Shown here piece after piece: positions 1 through 7,558 of a DNA stretch of 8,230 nucleotides. The notes under the pieces were generated by a model. The model searched no databases and was not told the origin of the DNA. It saw nothing but the letters and a program-made list of their open reading frames with translations. A program made the position numbers and the translations under genes. The stretch's first letter is position 1; the number at the start of each line of letters is the position of its first letter. This DNA comes from Bacillota bacterium (GTDB lineage: Bacteria; Bacillota_A; Clostridia; DSM-8532). The DNA is taken from NCBI GenBank assembly GCA_023424865.1, contig JAFADM010000391.1, positions 1 to 8,230 of the forward strand, given 5' to 3'.

Positions 1-1448
1 TAGTAGATGAAAAGGACAGCTTTTCCTTTACCCTTTTCGTTGACGATTCTCAGGAGGATGACGATTATGTCATACTCGATCTTCTTGAGAAGCAGACCGG
101 TATTAAGGTGGAGCTTATGAAATACCCTTATGCCGTGGCTCAGGAAAAGCTTGCGCTGCAGCTCAACTCCGGGGACTATGCCGACTGTATCGGCGGCTGG
201 ACCCTTTCTGCCAACAGCATTTTGACCTACGGCATGGAGGAAGGTGTTTTCATTCCTCTGGAGGAGTATTTTGAAAAGTACTGCCCTAAAATTACTGAGA
301 TTCTTAATCTTGAAGGTGTCCGGGAAACCATGACCACACCTGACGGACATATTTACTCCATACCTTACGCTCTTTCAGCGCCGGAGGTTTCCTTCAACCC
401 TTACATCAACACTACCTGGCTCAAAAACGTAGGCATGGAAATGCCCACTACCACAGAGGAATTACGGGAAGTGCTGAGAGCCTTTAAAACAAAGGATGCC
501 AACGGAAACGGCAATCCCAACGATGAAATTCCTTTCACCACAGGACCGGATAATAAGCACTTGGGCGAGCTGGCAGGCTGGTTCGGCATGTCCGTCAACG
601 ACGAGGGCTTTACCATGGTTGACGGAAAGCTTGCCTTCGGCGCAAATACCGAGGAATACAAGAACGGCATTAAATTCCTTGCAAGCCTTTACGCCGAGGG
701 ACTTATCGATAATGAAATGTTCACTCAGGATTCCGCACAGTGGAAAGCCAAGGGCGGACAGAACCTCTATGGCGTAAGCATCATGTACGGAAGCGGCGAT
801 ATCATGCCCTATGACGCGGGAACAAAGCCGGAATGGGAGCCTTTGCCTGTTCTTAAGGGCTCCGACAGCGTTAAGCCGGTTTTCCTTCGTGAAACCTACG
901 GAACCACCGTATTGAAAAACCAGGTTGTTATTACCGACAATGCTAAAAACCCTGAAATTATTTGCCGCTGGTGGGATAATCTTTTCGAGCTTGAAAATTC
1001 CATTCAGACCCACAACGGACCTCTTGGCATTACGCTTATCAAGGGCGACGACGGAAGCTATACACGGATTGATACATCCAAAACCTTCAGCGAAGCGGAT
1101 CAGAAGCTCTATGACTGGGGTAATCTCTTCCCGCAGTCCCTGCCCCGTTACGTTCCTAACGGCTTCAAAATAAAGGAAGAAGTGGAAACCTACCAGGAGA
1201 AGCCTGTGGTTGACGCTCTCTACGCGCCTTTCCTGACAGAAGCCATTCCTCAGTACTGGGCAAAAGCGGAGGATGCCACGAAGCTGGCCGATCTTTCTAC
1301 CGCCATTAAGGATTACATTACCCAGAAGAAGGCGGAGTGGATTTCAGGACAAACCGATATTGACAAGGATTGGGATGCTTATCTTGCTCAGCTTGAAAAG
1401 CTGAAGCTTCAGGAGCTGATTGAAATTCGCACCAGCGTATTAAATTAA
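1..1448 (+). CDS. Extracellular solute-binding protein (family 1, LplA-like), 5' partial
   Basis: This is the ligand-binding lipoprotein of an ABC importer, probably for an oligosaccharide; it would sit on the outer face of the membrane. The frame is open from base 3, giving 481 residues in the window. The ATG at base 108 is internal, because upstream codons encode a typical first strand and helix (SFTLFVDDSQ, then VILDLLEKQTGIKVEL). Only the signal peptide, lipobox Cys and a short linker appear to be missing. Bases 495-527 encode DANGNGNPNDE, an EF-hand-like loop common in LplA-type binding proteins and probably binding calcium. Further on are YGSGDIMPYD and the Trp-rich RWWDNLF, typical of the hinge and C-terminal lobe. 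In such operons the binding protein often follows its two permease genes, so permeases may lie upstream. A terminator follows directly. The ligand cannot be told from sequence. Confidence 0.9.
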   Translation, partial: VDEKDSFSFTLFVDDSQEDDDYVILDLLEKQTGIKVELMKYPYAVAQEKLALQLNSGDYADCIGGWTLSANSILTYGMEEGVFIPLEEYFEKYCPKITEILNLEGVRETMTTPDGHIYSIPYALSAPEVSFNPYINTTWLKNVGMEMPTTTEELREVLRAFKTKDANGNGNPNDEIPFTTGPDNKHLGELAGWFGMSVNDEGFTMVDGKLAFGANTEEYKNGIKFLASLYAEGLIDNEMFTQDSAQWKAKGGQNLYGVSIMYGSGDIMPYDAGTKPEWEPLPVLKGSDSVKPVFLRETYGTTVLKNQVVITDNAKNPEIICRWWDNLFELENSIQTHNGPLGITLIKGDDGSYTRIDTSKTFSEADQKLYDWGNLFPQSLPRYVPNGFKIKEEVETYQEKPVVDALYAPFLTEAIPQYWAKAEDATKLADLSTAIKDYITQKKAEWISGQTDIDKDWDAYLAQLEKLKLQELIEIRTSVLN

Positions 1449-1457
1449 GCTTTAGAG

Positions 1458-1499
1458 AAAAACGGCACCTCGGCGGTGATCGAGGCGCCGTTTTTTCTT
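1458..1499 (+). terminator. Intrinsic terminator after the solute-binding protein gene
   Basis: The arms aacggcacctcg (1461-1472) and cgaggcgccgtt (1481-1492) pair over 12 positions with one A-C mismatch, around an 8-base loop. The stem can extend outward by pairing aaa at 1458-1460 with ttt at 1493-1495. A run of six T (1491-1496) followed by ctt completes the signature. It starts 9 bases after the stop codon and separates the import gene from the downstream cluster, so the two are probably separate or attenuated transcription units. Confidence 0.9.
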
Positions 1500-1541
1500 G
1501 CATTTGGAGCTGCCCACGGCTAAAGCACCGGGGAAAGGTAA

Positions 1542-1548
1542 GGGGGAG
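1542..1548 (+). promoter_or_regulatory. Ribosome binding site fixing the GTG start at 1554
   Basis: The sequence gggggag lies 5 bases before the GTG at 1554. The overlapping GTG at 1552 is in another frame. No in-frame ATG is nearby, and the protein reads as a plausible beta-strand start (MTEYVIGLGTVTLDS), so GTG is the best start. Confidence 0.7.
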
Positions 1549-1553
1549 TTAGT

Positions 1554-3986
1554 GTGACCGAATATGTCATAGGCCTTGGAACTGTGACGCTTGACAGCAG
1601 GGGCTGGATTATCGCATTAAAAGATGGCGGTGGCATGGAGCTTTTGCCTGACAGCTTTAAAAACCATCCTTTTCTGAGGATGGGCAACGGGGGAAAGCTA
1701 TTTTTTCCTGTTGCGTTTTCCGGTACAGGAGAGTACATGGCTTTTTACTTTGAAAACGGGGAAGTGGTGAAGCTATCCTGCAGGCCAAAGGAAGGGTATA
1801 CGGTTTTCAGGGTTGAATCAGTACCCGCACGCTGCGAGGCTTTGGTATTCGGCCCGTTTCTCACCGGACTAAAGGATGTTATCGGCGATATTGTGGGAGT
1901 GGTACAGGGGAAAAACCAGGCTATGGGCGTACAGGCCCTTAATCTGAAAACCCTTGGAGGATTTCCTGTTGAGTACGAAAAGGATGTGGATGCCCGCGTA
2001 TCCCGTCAACCTGTTTCGGAGATTTCCGTGGATTCGCTTTCCTATTTCGACAGCGCAGCCTATGGCTTACAAGAAGAGGGGACACAGGGAAGCCTCCTTC
2101 AGCTTTATTGCGAAAACCGGTGCCGGGACCGCATTAAAAAGGTGATGTCTTTTTCCGGTGTTGAGGCAGGCCCAATGGCGGACAACCGGAAAGGAGCCGT
2201 ATCCGAAGCGGCTTTTGCGCTTTTTATATGCCCGGCTGAGGAAGCTCTTAATACCATCGGGCAAATTGAAGTGGAGGAGGGGCTGCCTCATCCCGCCCTG
2301 GACGGAGAATGGGCCAAGCTGTCCCGAAAAGCCATGAAGTCCTATCTGATAGCCGAATTTGGCCCCGATAATTTTGAGGAGCTGCTTGAAAAAACGCTGC
2401 AGGCGGGCTTTGAAAACCTGTATCATCCGGAGCCTTTTGAAAGCTGGGGCCATTTTACTCTCAGAAAAGACTGCTTTCCCCAGGGGGATACCTCCTTGGC
2501 CAATTACTGCAAAATGGCCTCTGAAAAAGGAATAAAGCTGGGCCTTCACACCCTTTCCGCCTTTACCTCCACCTCGGATGGGTATGTTTCTCCCGTACCG
2601 GAAACACGGTTAGCCGTCCTGGGAGGCAGTGTGCTTGCCAAGCCGGCTTCGGAAACGGACCTGTGCCTGACTGTGGCCAATGGAAAGCCCTTTAAACAGG
2701 TGACAACCCTCCAGACAGTAAGGATAGGGGAAGAGCTTATTCAATTTGGAGAGGAAAGGGACGGACTACTGCTTGAATGCCAAAGAGGCGCTTGGGGAAC
2801 ACGGGCTTTAGCTCATCAGACGGGAGAGCGAGTTGCTCTTCTTTGTGATCATCCCTACAAGGTGTTTTTTCCTAATCTGGAGCTTCAGGCAGCCTACAGC
2901 AAAAGGCTGGGAGAGCTGTTTCGCACAACAGGCGCCGCCCAGATTTCCTTTGATGGGCTGGAGGGCTGTGCCGCTTCGGGAGAGGATGCTTACGGCATCA
3001 ACCGCTTTTGCTCCGATTGCTGGGAAGAATGGGAAAGAACCGATATAATTAATGATGCCAGCCGTTTAAATCATAATTTGTGGCATATGCATACCCGGAT
3101 GAACTGGGGTGAGCCCTGGGGGGCTAAAATGCGGGAAGGCATGCTTGAAGCCCGCATAAAAAATCAGGATTTCTTTAAAAGAAATTTGTTTCCCAGGATG
3201 CTGGGCTGGTTTTTAATTCGCAAGTCTGACCGCCGATTTGAGGCTACCACCCCGGAGGATATGGAGTGGGCGCTTTCCATGGCGGCAGGCTTTGACGCGG
3301 GATTTGCCCTCTCCGCTTCATCCTTGGTACTTAAAGCCAACGGCTGTGCCGATGAGCTGTTAACACTTGTTAAAAATTGGGAGTATTTACGGCTGTCCAA
3401 TGTCTTTTCAGAGAAATTAAAGGAGAGGCTTCGCGACCCAAAGACGGAATGGCATCTGGAAAAGGTGGAAAAGACAGAAAAGCTTGAAGAGGTAGAAAAG
3501 ACAGAAGAGTTTGAAAAGACTGACGAGGCGCAGAAGACCGAAAAGGCGACGGAACAGGCGTATTTGCTTTACCCCCTTTATATGTCGGAGCCTTTTACAT
3601 TATATCAGTTGGAGCTGCAGCCGGGACAGCCGGGCGGCGCGGACTGGCTTTTAAACAATCCTTACGGCCAACAGGCCTATGATTTCCGGCTTCGGGTGGA
3701 GGGTGACGGAGAAATTCATAATCCCTCTTTTACAACAAGGCACGGAATTCTGAAATTTTCCTGTACAATAAAGGCAGGACAATACCTGTGGTATAGAGGA
3801 GAAAAGGCTTTTATTACCGATGGCAATTTCCGCCCTTTAAAAGAGGCGGTGCCGTTGGGCGAGGGTATTGTACAGGAAGGACAGCAGGCTTTTTCCTTTT
3901 CCTGCGGCTTTAACAGGGAAGAGGATTGCCAGGTGACGGTTCGCGTGTTTACACGGGGAGATCCGGAGCCTGTGCCTGAACGTTAA
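1554..3986 (+). CDS. Putative glycoside hydrolase-like protein, 810 aa, family unassigned
   Basis: The product has no signal peptide or membrane segment, so it is probably cytoplasmic. Residues 1-250 look like beta-sandwich. EEGLPHPALDGEW (241-253) leads into a probable TIM-barrel at about 260-610, with YHPEPFESWGHF (290-301), GLHTLSAF (330-337), VSPVPE (345-350) and ISFDGLEG (464-471). Asp467 and Glu470 sit where clan-D-like hydrolases carry a strand-end acid, so they are candidate catalytic residues; this is inference. An insert at about 365-430 contains IGEELIQF and RGAWGT followed by an H-x3-G-E motif. Residues 635-667 are an E/K repeat linker, followed by a beta-rich C-terminal domain (670-800). 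From memory, uncharacterised gut-bacterial proteins share the LPHP, WGHF and SFDGLEG motifs, but I cannot name a family. The start is GTG with a strong Shine-Dalgarno site. It is the first gene after the terminator, and the next gene is 110 bases on. Confidence 0.8.
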   Translation: MTEYVIGLGTVTLDSRGWIIALKDGGGMELLPDSFKNHPFLRMGNGGKLFFPVAFSGTGEYMAFYFENGEVVKLSCRPKEGYTVFRVESVPARCEALVFGPFLTGLKDVIGDIVGVVQGKNQAMGVQALNLKTLGGFPVEYEKDVDARVSRQPVSEISVDSLSYFDSAAYGLQEEGTQGSLLQLYCENRCRDRIKKVMSFSGVEAGPMADNRKGAVSEAAFALFICPAEEALNTIGQIEVEEGLPHPALDGEWAKLSRKAMKSYLIAEFGPDNFEELLEKTLQAGFENLYHPEPFESWGHFTLRKDCFPQGDTSLANYCKMASEKGIKLGLHTLSAFTSTSDGYVSPVPETRLAVLGGSVLAKPASETDLCLTVANGKPFKQVTTLQTVRIGEELIQFGEERDGLLLECQRGAWGTRALAHQTGERVALLCDHPYKVFFPNLELQAAYSKRLGELFRTTGAAQISFDGLEGCAASGEDAYGINRFCSDCWEEWERTDIINDASRLNHNLWHMHTRMNWGEPWGAKMREGMLEARIKNQDFFKRNLFPRMLGWFLIRKSDRRFEATTPEDMEWALSMAAGFDAGFALSASSLVLKANGCADELLTLVKNWEYLRLSNVFSEKLKERLRDPKTEWHLEKVEKTEKLEEVEKTEEFEKTDEAQKTEKATEQAYLLYPLYMSEPFTLYQLELQPGQPGGADWLLNNPYGQQAYDFRLRVEGDGEIHNPSFTTRHGILKFSCTIKAGQYLWYRGEKAFITDGNFRPLKEAVPLGEGIVQEGQQAFSFSCGFNREEDCQVTVRVFTRGDPEPVPER
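3456..3548 (+). repeat. In-frame tandem repeat encoding an E/K-rich linker
   Basis: Two adjacent 27-base units, 3456-3482 and 3483-3509, match at 23 of 27 positions and encode LEKVEKTEK and LEEVEKTEE. Decayed partial units follow (FEKTDE, AQKTEKA) to about 3548. The repeat is in frame within the 810-residue protein (residues 635-665), between the barrel-like region and the C-terminal beta domain. It probably forms a charged, helical or flexible spacer. Such arrays can change length by replication slippage. Confidence 0.85.
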
Positions 3987-4096
3987 CAGGGATAGGTCAG
4001 CTGAAAAGTTATGGGGTAAGGATTTATGCGACCCTGCTCCAGTACTCAAGGAAGCCCTATGTCCCTGCAATAAAACTTTAACCGGGAGGCCTTATT
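3987..4096 (+). other. 110-base intergenic gap, possible short leader ORF
   Basis: No hairpin with a T-run is present, so the two large genes flanking this gap may be co-transcribed. A 15-codon ORF (4026-4073, ATG to TAA, MRPCSSTQGSPMSLQ) follows a purine-rich stretch ending in aagga (4018-4022). An imperfect long-range inverted repeat pairs 3987-3996 with 4056-4067. Both could be chance. No convincing promoter was found. Confidence 0.3.
4084..4089 (+). promoter_or_regulatory. Ribosome binding site for the transglutaminase-like gene
   Basis: The sequence gggagg lies 7 bases before the ATG at 4097, which is a standard strong Bacillota Shine-Dalgarno arrangement. It supports this ATG as the start. 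Confidence 0.8.
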
Positions 4097-6661
4097 ATGT
4101 ATCCGCTGGGACTAAACCAAGAGCAATTGAATCAGATTGAATCGGATTTTGAAGCCCTTCCTGTCCGTGAACGAAAAGAGGAGCTGGCTTTGCTTTTTAA
4201 AAGCTGTACGATGGAGGAGGTTCTTTGCCTGAAATTTTTATACTCCTGTATGCCCGCCAGCGACCTTGTAACCTATGAATGCGGTTTTTTCCTCAAGGCG
4301 GTTCGGGATACTTTGGCTGCCAGGGAAAAGCTGCCCTGGGGAGAAAAGGTGACAGGGGAGCTGTTCTTTAATTATGTTCTTCCGGTGCGGCTGAATAACG
4401 AAAACCTTACCGACCATCGGAACGCTTTTTTTCAGGAGCTTTATCCCAGAGTGGAGCGTTTGGCGCTGGGAGAGGCGGCCCTGGAGGTGAATTACTGGTG
4501 TCTGGAGAGGGCAACCTACCGTTACACCGACGACCGGACACTTTCACCCCTGGGGGTTATAAAAAATGCATTCGGGCGCTGCGGCGAAGAGTCGGTGCTC
4601 TGTGTGTCGGCCTTAAGAAGCGTTGGCATACCGGCCCGTCAATGCTACACGCCCCGCTGGGCCCACTGTGATGACAATCACGCCTGGGTTGAGGTTTGGA
4701 CCGGGGAGGGCTGGCATTTTATCGGCGCCTGTGAGCCGGAGCCGGTACTGGATAAGGGCTGGTTTGTGGAAATCGCCAGACGGGGTATGCTTGTTCACGC
4801 AAGAGCGTTTACCCATATTGCCTCCGAGCCTGAAATAACAAATCAAACCCCAGTGGTATGCCAGATAAACCTGTTGAACCATTATGCAAGGGTTAAACGC
4901 CTGAGTGTTGAGGTCACCTTTCACGGCATTCCGGTGGAGGGGGCGGAGGTACAATTTCAGCTTATTAATTTTGCCCAGCTTTTCCCGTTGGCCTCCATAA
5001 AGACGGATACCTCCGGAAAGGCCTGCCTTGTAACCGGCTATGGGGATTTGTACGTCCAGGTTATTTACGATAATTGTTATCTGTATAAGAAGGCGGACCA
5101 CGCCTGCACCCAATTGGCCTTCAGGATAGAGAACGCCGTAGCTTATGAATCCGGGGTTATGGAGCTGGATATGGTGCCTCCGCCTGCCTTGCCGGGAGAG
5201 GAGCCTTATGTGAGTCCGGAGCTGGATAGGCTCCACAAGGAGCGGATTGAAGCTGCCGAGGCCTGCCGTAAAGCCTATGAAGCCACTTTTTTGCGGGATG
5301 AAAAAGCAAACCGGGCTTCCGAAGACTTTAATGAGATGAAAGACAGCGTTGCATCCCTTTTATTAAAAGCCAACGGTAACTGGGAGGAAATTCTGGACTT
5401 TTTACGTCAGGAGAACGGTGCTTCCTTAAAAGACAAGGTGGCTCTTCTTTCTTCCTTGAAAGAAAAGGATTTGTCGGATACCGGAGCCCGGCTTCTTGCC
5501 GGCCATGTGCTGGGAGCCCTGCCTTATAAGGCTGCTTATCCGGAAGAGCTGTTTGTACCCTACGTGCTTTGCCCACGGGTGGATTTTGAGCAGCTGACGG
5601 ATTACAGAGAGAGTATTGCTAATTATTTAACAGAGGAACAAAAGGCCGATTTTCGTGAAAATCCAAGGAAGGCTTACCTTTTTGTACAAACCCGCGTGGC
5701 TGATTGCGGAGAGAGAGACTATGCCACTATTACGGCGTCCCCCTGGGGGCTTCTGCATTATGGTTATGGCAGCGCGCTTTCCAGAAATATTCTATTTGTC
5801 GCCCTGTGCCGGACCCTTGGGGTACCGTCCCGGTTAAGTCCCGTGGACAAAGCTCCTGAATTCTGGCAGGAAGGGTGGCACCGGTTAAAGGCCGTGGAAC
5901 CGGAGTCAGATAACAATTGTGATCTTGTTCTTATTAAGGATCAAGAGGAAGAGCCTTATGTGTATGAAAAGAATTTGACGGTGGCACGTCTGGAAAACGG
6001 CGTTTACCGCAATCTGGGTTTACACCAAATTGCTTTTACAGGCAGGCGCGTCTGTTACAGCCTGGAAGAGGGACATTACCGGGTAATGACGGCCAACCGG
6101 CTGCCTGACGGTACGGTTCTGGCAGAGCTTACCCATGTCCGGCTGGAAAGGGGGCAAACTGCGGAAGTGCTGCTGCGGCTGAGAAAAGCACAAGCAGTGG
6201 AAGGAAAAAGCCTTCCCATGCCAATAATCAATGTTATGGCGGATGATGTAAAAACCACCATTCAAAAGCTCATTCCCAAGGGGCAAACCTGTGCCCTGGC
6301 TTTTATTGAAACGGGGAAGGAGCCTGTAGAGCATCTTTTAAATGAAATTTCCGAGCAGCATAAGGCGTTTAAGGTCTATGGACAAAGGCTTGTGTTCATT
6401 TGCATGAGCCGTGAGGATCTTGGCTATCCCTTGCTGGCAAGGGTTCAACAGGCTTCGGGCATACGGGCTGTTGTGGCACAGGGAGAAGCCCTTGTGGCGG
6501 TGATAAAGGCGCTGGAGAGCCCAAGCAGAACCCTGCCGCTGGTAGTGGAGCTTGATACCGAAGGCCTCTGCACCTTTCAAAGCTCCGGCTATAATGTGGG
6601 GACAGGGGATCGGCTGCTGAACCATTTCCGCGCCGGAATTCCTATGAAAGGTGATTCTTAA
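4097..6661 (+). CDS. Transglutaminase-like protein with duplicated core and thioredoxin-like C-terminus, 854 aa
   Basis: The first core (about 85-245) has the papain-like transglutaminase signature: Cys162 in GRCGEES, His195 in DDNHAW, and an acidic site in GACEPEP (Glu213 or Glu215) where Asp is usual. From memory, GACEPEP recurs in uncharacterised Bacteroidetes relatives. Relatives act as transglutaminases, proteases or peptide:N-glycanases, so amide-bond chemistry is likely but the substrate is unknown. An Ig-like or CarboxypepD_reg-like domain follows (about 255-345), then a charged helical linker (370-480). A second core (about 485-610) repeats the first: LTDYR, GYGS and EGWH match LTDHR, AFGR and EGWH, but Cys162 aligns with Ala560 and the His segment is lost, so it should be inactive. 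A beta domain (about 620-697) and a thioredoxin-like region (about 715-850, LPLVVELDTEG with a likely cis-Pro) lack CxxC. No signal peptide is seen. The stop is two bases before the fucosidase relic. Confidence 0.88.
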   Translation: MYPLGLNQEQLNQIESDFEALPVRERKEELALLFKSCTMEEVLCLKFLYSCMPASDLVTYECGFFLKAVRDTLAAREKLPWGEKVTGELFFNYVLPVRLNNENLTDHRNAFFQELYPRVERLALGEAALEVNYWCLERATYRYTDDRTLSPLGVIKNAFGRCGEESVLCVSALRSVGIPARQCYTPRWAHCDDNHAWVEVWTGEGWHFIGACEPEPVLDKGWFVEIARRGMLVHARAFTHIASEPEITNQTPVVCQINLLNHYARVKRLSVEVTFHGIPVEGAEVQFQLINFAQLFPLASIKTDTSGKACLVTGYGDLYVQVIYDNCYLYKKADHACTQLAFRIENAVAYESGVMELDMVPPPALPGEEPYVSPELDRLHKERIEAAEACRKAYEATFLRDEKANRASEDFNEMKDSVASLLLKANGNWEEILDFLRQENGASLKDKVALLSSLKEKDLSDTGARLLAGHVLGALPYKAAYPEELFVPYVLCPRVDFEQLTDYRESIANYLTEEQKADFRENPRKAYLFVQTRVADCGERDYATITASPWGLLHYGYGSALSRNILFVALCRTLGVPSRLSPVDKAPEFWQEGWHRLKAVEPESDNNCDLVLIKDQEEEPYVYEKNLTVARLENGVYRNLGLHQIAFTGRRVCYSLEEGHYRVMTANRLPDGTVLAELTHVRLERGQTAEVLLRLRKAQAVEGKSLPMPIINVMADDVKTTIQKLIPKGQTCALAFIETGKEPVEHLLNEISEQHKAFKVYGQRLVFICMSREDLGYPLLARVQQASGIRAVVAQGEALVAVIKALESPSRTLPLVVELDTEGLCTFQSSGYNVGTGDRLLNHFRAGIPMKGDS
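6646..6652 (+). promoter_or_regulatory. Likely ribosome binding site for the TTG start at 6664
   Basis: The sequence aaaggtg lies inside the last codons of the transglutaminase-like gene, 11 bases before the TTG at 6664. Spacing is somewhat long. With the upstream stop at 6659-6661, it suggests translational coupling between the two genes. Confidence 0.4.
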
Positions 6662-6663
6662 GT

Positions 6664-7480
6664 TTGCCCCGTAAAGAGTTGAGAGGAGGGCTTGTTTATG
6701 ATGCAGAATGGTTTTCAAAGGCGAAGCTGGGGATATTCATCCATTACGGAATCTACGCGGTGGGGGATGTATCGGAATCCTGGAGCTTTCATAACGGCCA
6801 GATTTCATATGAAAACTATATGAAGCAGTGCGAGGGGTTTACCGCTTCCCGGTATAACCCGGAGGCATGGGCGGAGCTTTTTAAAAAGGCGGGAGCCAGG
6901 TATGTGGTATTAACCGCCAAGCATCACGACGGCGTGGCGCTTTTCGATACCGGGTACAGCGATTTGAGCGTGGTAAAGAAAACGCCGCAAAGCGGGATTT
7001 AATTGGGCCTTATGTTAAGGCTATGAAGGAAACGGGCTTGAAAACGGGCATTTATTATTCCCTCCTTGACTGGTCGGATCCCCGTTACCGTTCGGTTTAT
7101 CCCGAGGGAGCCAATCCCGCGGACCATTTAAAGGATATTTATGCTACTCCTGGGGGAGGACCGGAGGATCCGGAGGCCTGGGAAGCGGCAGCACCCTGTC
7201 GGAAGACGGCTCCGTGCTTTACCTTTTTGTGTACGACCAGCCCATGGAATACCTTTGCGTCAAGGGAATAAAAACTCCGGCGAGAAGGATAACCGTTCTT
7301 CATACGGGAGAGGCGCTTACATGGCGCTATACCGGGGCGCTTCCCCGGAGCGGAATACCGGGTACCCTCTGGATTAAGGCGGATGAAATGAAGCTCCATC
7401 CCCTGACTACGGTTTTGAAGGTGGAGCTGGAAGGCCCCATAACCTATAATCTGGGGCATGGGGAGATAAGTCAGAATTGA
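6664..7480 (+). pseudogene. Broken GH29 alpha-L-fucosidase (frameshift plus internal deletion)
   Basis: An intact enzyme would cleave terminal alpha-L-fucose. The N-terminal part (6664-7002) has GH29 hallmarks: EWFSKAKLGIFIHYG (residues 15-29), with the usual Trp of this motif replaced by Tyr, and LTAKHHDG (83-90). At about 6991-6996 the frame ends early; a -1 shift restores RDLIGPYVKAM (6993-7025) and then the family-like TGIYYSLLDWSDPRY. That frame runs sensibly to GGPEDPEAWE (to 7184). A third frame then gives a GH29-type C-terminus from GSTLSEDG (about 7187) through LYLFVYDQP and VKGI to the stop at 7478-7480. The jump skips roughly 190 residues compared with usual GH29 lengths, including the WFDG-type segment with the nucleophile Asp. 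The piece is 817 bases against about 1.4 kb expected. An assembly error is an alternative. The proposed TTG start is less certain than the identity. Confidence 0.88.
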
Positions 7481-7542
7481 AACCGCAGAATTTGGGAGAA
7501 CATCTTAAGCATATTAAAAACACTATGAAAGTATAGGGTTTT

Positions 7543-7548
7543 GAGAGG
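7543..7548 (+). promoter_or_regulatory. Ribosome binding site for the CBM9-like gene
   Basis: The sequence gagagg lies 10 bases before the ATG at 7559. An in-frame TTG at 7541 has no such site, and a stop at 7526-7528 closes the frame upstream, so ATG 7559 is preferred. Confidence 0.6.
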
Positions 7549-7558
7549 TAGTGATTGT

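Noticed and set aside
1498..1526. Promoter-like pair ttgcat and taaagc with 17-base spacing
   Set aside because: Each hexamer matches the consensus at only 3 of 6 positions, and the first overlaps the terminator T-run. A promoter for the downstream cluster is expected here but not demonstrable.
2067..2549. Minus-strand open frame of 160 codons
   Set aside because: It is antisense to well-formed hydrolase-like coding sequence and has no recognisable domain.
3987..4067. Inverted repeat cagggatagg / cctatgtccctg as a terminator or operator
   Set aside because: The arms are about 60 bases apart, need a two-base bulge and have no T-run, so this is likely chance.
4613..5236. Minus-strand open frame of 207 codons
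   Set aside because: It overlaps the transglutaminase core and Ig-like region on the opposite strand and shows no family features, so it is an antisense shadow.
6681..6703. Strong Shine-Dalgarno (gagaggaggg) followed by ATGATG at 6698-6703
   Set aside because: Both ATGs are out of frame with the GH29 N-terminus, and the frame they open stops within about 130 bases without resembling any protein. The GH29 motif EWFSKAKLGIFIHYG needs the TTG 6664 frame.
7481..7558. Gap after the fucosidase relic searched for a terminator or RNA
   Set aside because: No hairpin with a T-run and no RNA gene signature was seen; only the ribosome binding site at 7543-7548 stands out.
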